NCBI RefSeq assembly: GCF_008831285.2
Contig: NC_045139.1
Span: forward strand, 20,316,412-20,380,411
DNA length: 64,000 nt
Direction: 5' to 3'
From: Nymphaea colorata
Taxonomy: Eukaryota > Streptophyta > Magnoliopsida > Nymphaeales > Nymphaeaceae
The translations under genes and the position numbers were made by a program. Shown here piece by piece: positions 1 to 12,145 of the stretch; within the stretch, counting starts at the first letter, position 1; each line of letters begins with the position of its first letter. The notes beneath the pieces were generated by a model. It worked only from the letters and a program-made list of their open reading frames with translations. It was not told the DNA's origin and made no database searches.

Positions 1-209
1 TTTAAATAGTAGTTATTCCATTGTACCCCATTCATTTTCATTGGCACTTGCCCTCAATATGTGTTCGTTTTGATAGCTATTGAATTAGAAAGTTTGAGTT
101 TTGGAGGGGTAAATGAGGTCCTTTTTCAGCCAACTTTTATAGAACACCTCCTTTCTACCTTGTGAACCTTCCTACATTGGCAGCATGCCCGCAAATCCAT
201 TAAACTCAG

Positions 210-680
210 TTTTTGTGACAAGGGCATTTTAGTATTTTGCCAATTCATACATACTTCTTTATAAACCTAAATTAGGAGCTACATTGGCCTAAGTTAGAGT
301 TTATACACTTCAATACAAAACCCAGTAAGCTCACACATGGTATGAGCTTGCTTAGAAAGGAACCTAGCTATGCACTTGAACAAAAATTGAACCCACTTGA
401 CTCAAGCCCAGTCTAAATCAAGACCTAGAGCATGCCTAGGTCCAATTTTTGTCGATTGAGTTTGAACCAACCTAGCCCAGATCAAGCCAAGTCAACATCC
501 ACATCCAATCCAAATCCTCTGTCCAAATCTCAATCCAGATTTCAGATATGTGATCTGCATGCACAGGTCTAGATCTGTCATTTCAGATTTTAGATCTCGA
601 TCTCAGATAATGATACAAATCTTCCATCATATCAAGATCTAAATTCTAGAACTTTCTTTAGATCTGGAACCCCAGATCCT
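210..680. repeat. Dispersed repeat paired with 3700-4154
   Basis: This block resembles 3700-4154 in the same orientation. Both run through a 'tataaacctaa..tt' stretch, an ACATG/ACATTGG segment, and a run rich in 'cccag', 'gagcatgc' and 'gaacc' words. The similarity is diverged but collinear. No coding frame survives. It is probably part of the same family of decayed LTR-element sequence that fills the first 19 kb. Confidence 0.5.
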
Positions 681-1149
681 GGTATCAAGTCCAGGTATGT
701 GATCCGCATGTAAGAATTCATGTACATCATATTCATTTAATGCATTGCCAATTTTTCATTCTGTGTTAGATGTTAGTTTGTATAGAGGGACATGAGTTGT
801 ATAAAATTCTGAGCAAAGCAGGTTGGCTCAAACAAACTCTGAATCAATGTTCATATGGAGCCGAAACAAATATTTTTCTATTAAATCTCAGTTATAATAC
901 ATGATTTGATGCGTGTTTTCTCTCCTTCATATTCATGTAGCATTCATCCTCTACAACACATGTCAATCAAAAGTGTTTTTCGTGAACTGATCAGCATTTT
1001 TTTGAGAATAAAATTGAGTAAGATACAAATGAATCTATGTTAAAACACTTGTTGCAACCTATGCTTTTGTGTTTTTTGGCTTAAAGAGCCACAAAAAATT
1101 GACTCCTAGATTGGTCTCTGCAAAAGAGAATGACCCTTCCAATCCACTA

Positions 1150-3040
1150 TAAAAGGGTACATCCCCTTCCTTCTAGCACAGCACATATCAGTTCCACTTA
1201 TGTGCTTGGAAAAATCTCGGGAGAGAAAGTAAATCCTTTTATCCTCTAGATCTGAGTCTAGACTTGATTTGAGCCACAAAAGTGGGCAACCATGTCAATA
1301 AACAAAGGTCAAAGAGTGTTGGTGGGGGTCATGGACCAAGCTAGAAGTAGGTGCACGTCAGGTAAGTTCCTTCTTCCTCCTTATGTTCTTTTATCACTGC
1401 ATTTTAGTTCTTTTCTTTTTTGCTTTCTTAAATGGCATGTTCTATGTTTTCCTTTTTCTTGTTAGCATGGGTAGGTTAGATTATTTCTGTTTTAATGCCT
1501 ACATTAATTTAATTTGTTTTAAATATGCTGTAGTTTGATTATTTCATGCTTTCTAGATAGATATATTTTAATTGTCTTCTTGGTCAGGAACATGGGATAG
1601 GTAACCCACTTCTATATCTCTTTTGTTTCATTTGATGTTTTCAAATTTTAATTCTTATGCATTAGCTTCAATAGCTATTATATAGTTTACTTTATTGATT
1701 ACTCATAGTATATTAGGATCAAGCATATGCATCATTGTTCAAAACATACACCTAGATCTAAGACCATATAGAAACTAAGCTTGCTTGTTTAATAGCATGC
1801 CATGTGACAACAATCCCAGCATGTGAAGCTCAGATCGACTTAGGGTCTGAATGGGCTTACTTTCAAGACGTAGTTTTCAAATGCACTTTTTTTTTTTAAT
1901 TTCAAAATTGGTTTTCTAAACTCTAAGATCAAACATGGTTGAAACTATAATTTGACCTCATTCAAAACCCTACCACTACACTCAATTTAGCTGACCCTCA
2001 TTGGGATCAATCAGTGTCCAAACCTTGAAGGACACTGAGCCTACAACTTGGGCCCATTATCTTGACCTAGATCTTGGTCAAGTTTGACCAACCCTAGTCC
2101 ATCTTTGCCTTAAAATTACAACCTAGTCAAGATGTCTCTAACTTGACTTAGGTTCACACCTTGGTCAAAAAAGGTACATTTTGAATGGCCCAAAACTAAA
2201 AACTTAAGTGAACCTAGACTACCTTTAACAAGCTCTAGCTAGGTCTACTCCAAGTCTCTGTGACCAGATCATTTGAACTTAAAATGGATCAAGATCAATT
2301 GGATCAAATCTTGATTGTTTATTAAATAAACTTGAAATTTTAATTTGGATCTAATCTTAGATCAAATAGAAATATTGGATCAAACCTGGATCTGTTATTA
2401 CAACTTGAATCATGTTTGGATCAAGAGAATTTTTTTATCTCAAATTTGGATGTCAAATACTAGACGGATTAAAACTGGATCTATAACAACATATTTTAAA
2501 TTTGGACTGTGAATCGTGAAGATGCATCTTGATATTCAATTTCAGATCTTTGATTTGGATCTTAAAGTCATGGATTTGAGATTTTTATATTTTAGGTCCA
2601 CGTTCTTAAATCCTGGTAATTTTACATGCATCATTTCTAAAACTAGGATTTGTTTTCATGGATCAATGATGATGAAGAACATGAACTAAGTCCCTTAATC
2701 ATATTGCTAGTTTGTGTAATTCCTAATTTTGAAGATCCACATAGGTTTTAAAATTTCAAGATGTTTTAAACGTGGGGCACATACATTTCTCTTTCAATGG
2801 GTGTCAGGATGACATTCAGTACTTAGATTTAGGCCATAAACTTAGTCCTTGGTCTAATTGCCCCTGGTAAATTTGTCAAGAATGGTCAGACCTTGTATTA
2901 ATAGGAAGGGTCTCATCTCTCAGGTTCCACACAAGGAAAACAAAGGCAAGTCCCAGTTTTATTTTTCCAAATGAACTGTCATATGAAACATTGAAAGATT
3001 TTGCATGTATAGATTAACTCAAAGTTCATAGTTTAGAATG
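1150..3040 (+). repeat. R1 copy 1, decayed LTR-like block
   Basis: The clearest homology is 2620-3025 with 18451-18845. Both contain TTTACATGCATCAT, GATCAATGA, an 'agtccttgg/gatct' segment and TTTTGCATGTA in the same order. The upstream half has a TATA-like CTATAAAAG near 1150 and a good 5' splice-donor sequence, CAGGTAAGT, near 1360. That suggests an old transcribed leader, as found in LTR retroelements. A third relative of the 'ccttggtctaatt.cccc' segment sits near 9420, close to the end of LTR-C. No protein remains. Confidence 0.55.
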
Positions 3041-3699
3041 AAAATATTTTTAGTTAAGAGTTTTTGGGAGAGACTAAGATACTTTTGCCTAATAGAATTA
3101 TTCAAGAGCAAATCCTCCTTTGCCATGATTGCAAATAGCCTAGGGCACCATCATGGGTGATCCTTCCTTTTTAGTTTAGAGATTTCCAAGCTGACAATTG
3201 AGTAAAATGAAGTTTCTATCTAGGAAGTTGCAATCGAAAGCTCATGCAGGGAAGATTAAAATACTAAGATTCAAGGGTTAGTGGTCCCTTTTGCAAAGGA
3301 CTTTCACCGTAAATGGCATGTATGATCATGTGTAGAGTGAAACATGCCTCCGTTTTATAGGTTAAAGAGCTCCTGATTTTTTTAAAACCGAAGCGGCAAT
3401 GGTTAATTGCCAAATGACTTCCTTTGTCCCTTTCTACTTTGACAATAGCTAATGTAAATCAATTATAGTCTCTCATTGGGCTGCAATACGGACGTTTTAC
3501 CATTTATATGCTTAGGTTTGCCTATATATTGTACAAAAATAAACGTAGAAGTTAAAGCCTGTTGGTGAAAGTGGAAAGTAAAATGGCTCCTTGGAAAGCA
3601 TATTATTATATCCTATTCTTGAGGCTCTGTCTCATTCATTATGTAATCTCTCAAGTAATAAATCATTAGATGTTTGTTACTGTGTGATCCAAATTTTAC

Positions 3700-4154
3700 G
3701 TCAATGCAGTTTTACGTCAAGGGTAAAATTGTTATTTGTACATGTGTGTATTATTTTGTATAAACCTAAGTTTGAAGTTACATGAACCCAGATTAGAATA
3801 TTCTTATGCCAGACTAAGCACAATAAGGCTTACACAAGGTCTGAGCATGCCTATAGTTCATTTCTACTAGGTTCGAACCAAGCTGAGTCAACGTCACTAG
3901 AACTGAACCTAGTTTGTCTTGAGCCCAGTTTGACATGCATAAAGTTGAGTCCAAAACTGGATCAAGCCCAAGTCCATTCCCTGAACCTTGACTCTGAGCC
4001 CACATGACTCACACTGAGCCTAGTTTGGGAGCCACATCTCATATACCAAATTCAGATCATAAAATTAGAACTCAAATCTATAAACTTCCTTGATTGTGAT
4101 CCAAATTTTACTTTTCAATTTTTAGATCTAAATCCTTCAATCTAGATATTGATC
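3700..4154. repeat. Dispersed repeat paired with 210-680
   Basis: Second copy of the block at 210-680, lying directly against the left end of LTR-A. The shared order is a 'tataaacctaa' word, then TACATG/TACATTGG, then 'ggtctgagcatgc', then a stretch rich in 'gaacc' and 'gagccc'. 3041-3699 between R1 copy 1 and this block shows no gene or recognisable element. Confidence 0.5.
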
Positions 4155-5608
4155 TGTCTGCATCCCCAAAATTTATTTTGGTTTTTGAAGTGCTTTAAAA
4201 AAATAAGGTTTTATTTTGAAATGAGGGAGAAAGGGACACCCATCAGTATGAGGTCTGGCCGTTCCCAAGGCCTTTTCTGGGGGTAACCCGACCAAGAACT
4301 AGCTCCTTAAATTGCACATTCTGATGTTTGAAACTCAATTAAAAGATCACTTATATTTGAAGATAGTTTTGAAAATCAAAGTTTTCAACTTGTCTGTGGA
4401 AATATGATTAGGAACGTATTTGTAAATTACTTATTTTGCACAATATGACTTCAACTTGTCATGCATTGCAAAAGCAAGTTTTTCAAGTTTTGTGCGAAAA
4501 GTAAGATATCAAAATAGATGGACGGTGACCATAGTTCTTGTTCATCATAGGACCAAATAAAGAGATTTTGGAATATTGCAAATATCAAAATAATATGTTC
4601 AAAAGTGTAAAGATTTAATATTTGAAACAAGAAAATATTATAATTTGTAGGGTTTCTCCCTTGAATCTGAAGGAAGTTTCAAGGTTTTGCCTTAATTTGA
4701 TTATCACCTCATTATGACTTGATCTTGTCTTAAGCTTCTTAGAGATGTGCTTGTGAGCATTCATGAGTTATATAAGTGTTTGTGTGTGCATAATTACATA
4801 AATTCTATATACTTAACAAAAAAATAAATCATTCCTATCATAACATATATCTATGGAGCAATGGAAAAGAAAACTTTGATAAAAATTGATAGAGTTAAAA
4901 TTTCATCTAAGGAGTCACTCAAGGGTGTATTGAAAATATAAGTGGGCCAATGAAAGGCTAGAAGAATGTTTAAGAAAAATATGAAAGATGGATTTGCAAT
5001 TTGAAAATCGAAAATTAACATGTACATCGGGCATGCTTGGGTGTTTCTTAGGTTGGACATGCCTCAACCACAAAATGGTAAAAATAGAAAAATGGCCCAC
5101 TCCAAATCCTCACATCGTAATACACATCTAGTACAATCAAGCCATCAAAATAAAGAATTAAATAGAGAAATGAAAAGATAGATATATGATGAAAGAGCAA
5201 GAGTAGCTAGAGAAAATTTAAAAGAGAAAAATGAAAATACATAGAGATAAATAAAGATAAAATACATAGAGAGAAATAAAGATAAAAGAGGGGGAGAAAA
5301 AGAGACATATGTGAAGAGAACAAATTAAATGAGAGACAAATGATAAAAAAATAAAATAAAAAAGAGAAATATAGATGGGAAATTAAAATGAGAGAAATAT
5401 AAGTTAAAATGATAGAGGAAAGTTAAGAATGAGATAAATAAACATTAAAATGAAAATGAGAGGAATAAAGAATGATTGAAAAATATGTTAAAATGAAAGA
5501 GAGAAAAGTTAAAATAAGAGAAAAACAAGTTTAAAAGAGATGAATAAGCTAGTTAAGACGATAAATAGATAAGTTAAAAAAAGAGGGAAAATGCTTGCAT
5601 TGGTCATG
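4155..5608 (-). mobile_element. LTR-A, left segment (interrupted LTR, minus strand)
   Basis: This stretch is collinear with LTR-B at 12146-13810. Both begin on the plus strand with TGT.TGCAT..CCAAAATTTA, carry the 'gagagaaaggga' and 'gaggtc.ggccgttcc' segment, share TTTGAAGATAGTTTT and TATGATTAGGAAC, and run into a purine-rich tract. LTR-B has an extra segment of about 250 bp (roughly 12340-12590) that is absent here. LTR-A resumes at 9579 after the inserted LTR-C. Strand is inferred from LTR-B, whose minus strand reads TG...CA with a TATA box. It is a non-coding relic; the short ORFs in it are incidental. Confidence 0.7.
5165..5590 (+). repeat. Purine-rich low-complexity tract in LTR-A
   Basis: About 420 bp of almost pure A/G with T, made of AGAGAAAT, AAATAAAGATAAA and AAAATGAGAG words. 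The matching tract in LTR-B is 13380-13790. It explains the lack of real ORFs here. Confidence 0.8.
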
Positions 5609-8600
5609 TGTTAACACCCCAAATTTTTCCACATCAAAATTGAAGCAATGTGAAAATTTCTCAAAAGAATTGTGAAATTTTGCAATTTCAAAGCCAATTT
5701 CAAACCTAAACATAATTTGTATTCGAAATATGAATTTAACTTGTGACACAAATCCCAATGCAGGATTACGAGTTCAAACTATGTCCAAATTAGGATTTGA
5801 AATCCAAATCCAATTGCAAATGTCATTTGAAATCCAAATCCAATTGAAAATGTCATTTGAAATCCAAATCCAATTGCAAATGTCATTTGAAATCCAAATC
5901 CAATTGCAAATGTCATTTGAAATCCAAATCCAATTGCAAATGTCATTTGAAATCTAAATCCAATTGCAAAATTCAAATTTTGACTTAGATCCAAGAATTG
6001 GATCGCCCCACCTAGCCCGTGTGGTCAAGAGCCCCCAGGGTCACACCCCCCATTTAAAAAAAATAAATAAATAAATGTTTTCTCCCAATTAAATGAAAAA
6101 ATCATTTTCAAAGAGAAATGAATGATATCATAACTAAAAACCTAGGAAAAGAGAAACATTTATGCATCTCTCTCTTCTTTAACTAGGTCCTCTTTAAAGA
6201 GTTTTCAATCTTCGAAAAGCAATAACTAGGCTGGTCAAACCCAGTAATTCAAGTAGGTTCAACCCTAGTGCACCCAAATCTTAGCTAGGCTCAGTCAACA
6301 TGAGCTGAGCTTGGCCAAAAAGTAGGTCGGTCTCACGATCCAATGAATGGACAAAAATAGTCTTTGACCGAACCAAACCCACTTTGACTAAACTCAGTCA
6401 AAGTACAATTTAGCTCAACTAAGAGCTTTCTTGGCTCAAATTTATCAAATTACCTTAAACAAAGTCAAACTACTCACAAATGAGCATTGACTTTCATCAA
6501 TTGGTTAAAATTGACCAATCTGCACAATTATGCCCTTCTATGGTAAAATTGAACTTACAGAGCCCAAATTGGTTTATGAAAGACAAATAAACATTTGGAT
6601 TTGTCAAATGCATAAATCAAATACCAAATTAAAATTCAATTTTTCAAACAAAAGTTTGATCCAATTGAAATCTGTCCTCAATCAAACTATGGATGAAAAT
6701 ACACTTTTCGAGTCAAATTTGACAGAATTTTCAAATTTTATTCAAATTTAAATTGGATTATCATAATTCAATGGCATTTGGAGCTTAAAAACTAGTTTTT
6801 AACCTAACAAGCTCGATTTCAAACAAAAAAAAAAGCACAAAATAAGGTAAAACCCTGTGCAAGGGCATTTTTGTCTAAAATTTTAGTCAAAGTTGGTCAG
6901 TTATGCCTGAACCAAGGTTGACCACACCTAGCCCAGCCCACCTAGCACATGCAAATGGGCTAAAAATGATTAAATAGAGCCATTAAATCTCATTTAATCC
7001 ATTTTTCATCTCCCTAAGCCTTGATTAATCTTCCAAGACAAATTAAAGGAGGTGGTTGAACCCACCTCCTCCTCTAATTAAACCTCCCCTTGGCCACCAA
7101 GAGGGAGGACAAAATTTTGATGTATTCCATCAAGTGCTGCAGCCAAGGAGCTAGGAGGGAGAAGTCAAGGAAGAGAGGAGAGATTTGTCCTAGTACTCTT
7201 TCCTTGTTTCTCTTACTTTCTTCTTCATTTTCTTCTATTCTCTCCATTGTTTTTGCTAAGTTAAGGTGCTTAAGTGAACCCTTACTTAGGATTTTCGTGG
7301 TGAGAAGCCTTCTTTCCTACTACAAATTCCAGCAAGCAATCTATTCTACTTCTAGCTTTGCTAAGCTCGAATCCAAGCTTGGATTCTTGCTTAGGATTGC
7401 TCGATTTAGAAAACATGTGAAGGCGAAGATCAAGTATCACGACCGACTGCAAGGTAGGTGATTTTAACCATTTCTCAACTATTTTGGCTTCTCATTAGTT
7501 CATTTTAATTTCAGCAATTCATGGGAAGATTTATTTTCATTTGTTTCATGGCTGGGAATGATGTCCAGCTAAGGGAAACCTACGATTAAATGTACATTTT
7601 AATGTATCATGCATGCATACATCGGTTTTTCTTAAAGATGAACCCATATATCAAATTTTGAAAAGAGCCCCAAGGCCACGTCCCTTTCAAAATAACTAGC
7701 TTAAAACCATTTTGAACTCTCCACCATGAGAAAATATCACGGTGAGAGAGTGATCTTGCTGCAATATATATATGACGAAAAAACCTATTAAGGATGAATG
7801 CATTCTCATGAATGTAATCCACCTTTGCATGGCGAAATTAAGGATAAACTAGCTTGAGCATTCATTTATCCATTTCTATTTAAAGTTATTTTGTTTCATG
7901 CTTTATTTAATTGATCAAGGGTAGTAGGGGAGATTTGGAATAAGTTTTCAATCTTCTCACGTAAAAGAACCCAGCCATGAATCTTCATGATTTGTGAGTT
8001 ATGTGGTCCCTTCATGAAATTTCATTTTGAAGAGTAAAGTATGTATATGTATACATTGTTATATATATACATATGCGTGTTCAATCTCCTGTTAAAAATT
8101 GCTTTCCTCTCTTAAAATCAGATTGGAACACGTTTCCAAACTAGTTTCAAGAAGATGGTTCATTTTGATTTTCATAGCACCAAGTTATGAAATCATTTTC
8201 ATTTCATTTTTAAATTTGCTTAATTTCAGCAATCCATACGTAAGATGTATGTATGCTGTTGAAATCAGATCATGTTTTATAGGAATTGGTTTAAGAATGT
8301 CAAATTTTACATATTTGAAATGCCAATTATCCTAGAACCATCCAAAGAAGTTGACAATTTCATGAGTACGAAATCTGAAATTTGATCAAGGACTTCTCAT
8401 TTCTATCTAAGAAACAAGCTCTTTATTGGAATCAATGTCCACAATTTTCAACTATCTAATTCAACATAAGGTCTGATTTTTTTTAGCTACTTTGAGACAA
8501 AAGTGGATGTCATCAATATCTCCCATCTATTTCAAAGATTGATTTTGGCATCATTTGTGTATTTTTCATCATTTTGATAATTTTATGTTAACTCCCAAGC

Positions 8601-9578
8601 TTATGGACTTCATCTCTAATTCATGTGTTTAATAATGTAATAATCACATTTAGAGAAAGTCATACATTTTAATTAAAATCAATTTTTATATGTAAATTGT
8701 ATGATATGCAATTATAATGGATGAACTTTGAGTGATTATGAGAGAGTGAAAAATGTATGTTTCATATGAATAAATCTTGAGAGATTATGAGAGAGAGAAG
8801 AATGAATGTTCCATATAGTTTCCATTCTCATTTCATGCATTCACTTTCACTCAAAATCAGTGGCACCACATGCACGTTCTCAAGAAGTTAAGTGATTCAA
8901 ATTTGAGTTGCAAAAAGTGACCAAGTCATATTGGAACAAGAATTTGTAAATTTCTCTTAACTTCAAAAGAAAACACAAGCAATGCATTCATGATCTTGGC
9001 CAAAGTATATTTGAAAAACAACACGTTTTCTAACAATTTGGAACCTACGTTTCATCAAAAGAATGAACTCTACCTAACCAAATCACGCGATTTGGCCAAA
9101 GAAGAATTCAAAAATCAAGTTTCTTTGCTAAGGAAACTTAGCTATTTTCCAGAAGTTGATCATAATTTCAACTCATGAACCACCTAGAGTTCACAACAAA
9201 GAACTCAATTTCACTTTTCAAAGTCCTCAAGAATTATGTATTTCAAATCGGATGGCACAAAAACAAAGGTTCTTGAACCAACTTGAAAATCTTCTAATCT
9301 TCAAAACGAATTCAAATCACTTATTCAAAATGAACTTTAGTTCTTGAATCCAAAACCTCAATGCATAAGCATATATGATTTGCATCAATAACTCGTATAT
9401 GATCCAAATGATCCTTAGTCCTTGGTCTAATTACCCCTGTAAAAGGCGGTAGGAGCGGCTGGACCTCGTACCGACGGGCGGATCCCTTTTCATTAAAATA
9501 TTTTTCAAAACCTCAATTTTAAAAGAATTTTGCTGATTCACATATGACACCCTTCGAAAAAGGGGTGGGGTGCGAACA
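5609..9578 (+). mobile_element. LTR-C, solo LTR (about 3.97 kb) inserted in LTR-A
   Basis: The element starts TGTTAACACCCCAAATTT and ends GGGGTGCGAACA, giving the TG...CA boundaries of an LTR. The flanking pentamers are TCATG (5604-5608) and TCATA (9579-9583), a target duplication matching at 4 of 5 bases. LTR-B shows the uninterrupted arrangement at about 13830 (TTGGTCATG running into AGCTTCAAG), which supports both boundaries independently. Inside are a 30-bp minisatellite (5788-5972), a hairpin with 8-bp stems (7048-7055 with 7062-7069), and a splice-donor-like AAGGTAGGTG near 7450. No gag or pol is present, so it is a solo LTR, probably of a large Ty3/gypsy-type element. That superfamily call is an inference from LTR size and terminal sequence. 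Confidence 0.7.
5788..5972 (+). repeat. 30-bp minisatellite, about six copies
   Basis: The unit is AAATGTCATTTGAAATCCAA followed by ATCCAATTGC. Consecutive copies differ at only one or two bases, far less than the surrounding sequence. Because 30 is a multiple of three, both strands read as an open decapeptide repeat, so the short ORFs here are artefacts of the array. Confidence 0.9.
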
Positions 9579-10045
9579 TCATACTATCCATAGCTTCAAG
9601 GAAAATCTTTAGCTCCAGAGAAACTCTAGACCTTCATTGGCTTGTTATGAAGAAAAGAGAGAAGAAAGTGGTAGAAAGAAAAATTATAAATACCTTTAAG
9701 GCTCTATTTTAGAATTTTGGTCTGGATATGGATCTATCTTGTATGTGGTTTGAAACTAGGATCTATTTTGGATCTGGAGCTAATATTTGGATCTAAGGCT
9801 CTGTTTGAATTTAGGGCTCGACTTTGGATCTAGATTTGAATCTAGGGCTGGAATTTGGATCTTGGGATTTGTTTTAGGCTTCTATATGAGTTTTTGAACC
9901 GAATCGCAGTCTGAATTATAGAATAAGTCTAAATTGAGATTGGACTTTGTGTCCATAGTTTGAAATAGATCCAAATAAGTCCCAAATATCGTTGATGATC
10001 AAATAAAAGAAATTCTCTATAATTAACAGAAATTGAAGTGTTTGA
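9579..10045 (-). mobile_element. LTR-A, right segment
   Basis: This is the continuation of LTR-A after LTR-C. 9590-9700 matches 13835-13930 (AGCTTCAAG, TAGCTCC.GAGA, CTCTAGACCTTCAT). It then jumps to match 15240-15590 (GGATATGGATC, GATTTGTTTTAGGCTTCTAT, CAAATATCGTTGAT). The 1.3 kb lying between these in LTR-B, including the GC-rich block, is missing here. Homology stops at about 10045, so the outer end of the LTR has been lost. Confidence 0.7.
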
Positions 10046-12145
10046 AGCCGGCTGGATTTTGAACTTGCTTAGTAAAATTCTCCAACCTAGTGCTTGCATT
10101 GAGCATGCTTTTTGGTAAGCCATTGGCCAAATGGCCAAGTTGCACTTGCTCCATTAGATTCCCTTGTCTAATGACATGGTTGAACTAGCTTTAGAATGCC
10201 CAGAACCTAGCGGCTGAGTTGCACTTGATCAAATCTTTAGCTTAGTAGCTGAATTGATTTGATTGAGATATGATGTTTTTCTTGATGGAGAAGAATAATT
10301 CGAATGATTTGTTAGAATCATTTATGTGAAAGAATATATATCTATATGTATATATTTCACAAAAGCAATTTAGAGAATGCATCAAAATATTCATAATAAA
10401 AAAAATGCCGAGTGTTAGCAATTGCCATAACTGGGAAGAGATAGGATCTGATTCAAAACAAAATGCACCAATGTACTGGGTAAAAGATAGATAGTTGATG
10501 TCTTGGGTTGGGACTAAGGTAAAGAAAATAATGGAAAATACCCCAGTAAAAAGAAGGTGTAGACAAAATTATGTAAAAAAATTGATATATTTTCAGTAAT
10601 AGGAAAATTAGGATACAAGGTAATGAACTTAGGTATAAAAGAATTTTCGGTTTGTTTTCAAGCAATTGAGACATAGGCTTATAAGAAAGAACTTATTATA
10701 AGAATATGATCGATAGATTGTGATCTTCATAGCGTGACATCAAGTTGATAATATTTTAAAGATAATATAGGAAAATAAAGAAAAGCATGAGCAATCTATC
10801 ACTTGTGAAGAATCTTGACTTTGAAAGGATTAAAGCTCAGGTAGAGTAAAAGGTACATAATAAATACATGATGTTTGATTAAGAAGACATAGACTTATAT
10901 GGGTGAATGAATAAGTTAAAATCACATGTCCAATGATTGAAAACAAAATATAGCAATTGGTAATCAACTTGAAACAAGTGATGACCCAATAAAATCATGA
11001 AAGTAGTAAAATGGGAAGAAAGACATCCTATGGGTATTGAAGCTAAAAAATTATATGGCTAAATGTAAATGAGGATAAAAAAGATTGCATGACATGAGTT
11101 AAACAAAATTGGTAATTGTGCCAATAGATATATATCAGGTTCAAAAGTAGGGGTTTTGACAAATAAATAAATAAGGGATTGTCAAGGTATGATAAAATGT
11201 AGATTTTGAAGCAATTCTAAACAAAAATTGGACTTTCCAAGTGATACAACTTGAAAAGAAAGTTAATCAATGTCACTTAGGTAGTAGGGTTAAGCATGAG
11301 TTTATGAAGTGGTCATGTTGAAGATTAGATAGAGATGATGGAAGAAGATATTAATTTAAATGAGGACGATGGAATGTGAAATTATTAAATTGATCAAGGA
11401 GTTTATGAATGACACATATGTATTCATCATACAATGATAAGCATCTAGTACTTTCTAAAGTCACATACATTTATCATGCATATATTTGGAAAAAGTACAT
11501 AAGACTTTAATTGGGTTTGGTTTAATCAGCTATGATTTTTCTATATAAATACTTCAATGTGTCTTAGGCAAAAGGCTTAATATGAGCATAGACTCCTTCA
11601 TTAGACAACTAAAAAGCCAGGTTTCTCATTTCTTCTTAGTCACCCATCAATATACTACACATTACTACTCATGGTACTAATGAGGGGGCTTTTTCGCATG
11701 CGGTCCATTTGTAAGACTTAGTCTTATGCTACAGGCCAACACCGAACCAAGCAACATGATTATCGGGACAATTAGGTATAGGAGATTTTAAAATATGAGC
11801 AAACATACAAAATCAGTTATCTCTAATACAATCTTACCTAAGACAATGATTAAAATAAAGAGAGAGCACATAATGTCTCCAATCAAACTTTAAATTTAGG
11901 AGGTTTGTATTTGAATTCTAGGTCTAAGTGAACATGATTAAGTATCCTCAATTACTCCTAGATGAAAGAAAGCATACAAAATCAAATCATCAAACCATGC
12001 TTAAAGATATATGTAATGGAATGACAACTAGATTTGGGCCATGAAGATAGGTGCATGATTAGTGTTGTCATTAAAGATAACATTTAAAATTTCAAATGTG
12101 CAAGAGGCTAGTTAGACAATCATGGGTCTCATCATGATCGCCATC
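10046..12145. other. AT-rich stretch with no recognised gene
   Basis: There is no convincing ORF, RNA gene or complete element. The plus strand is A-rich and most short ORFs are on the minus strand. A TATA-like TATATAAATAC near 11541 followed by a leader-like stretch hints at another decayed LTR, but its boundaries could not be found. Confidence 0.6.

Noticed and set aside
5730-5994. Decapeptide-repeat ORFs on both strands
   Set aside because: Produced by the 30-bp minisatellite; period divisible by three keeps any frame open.
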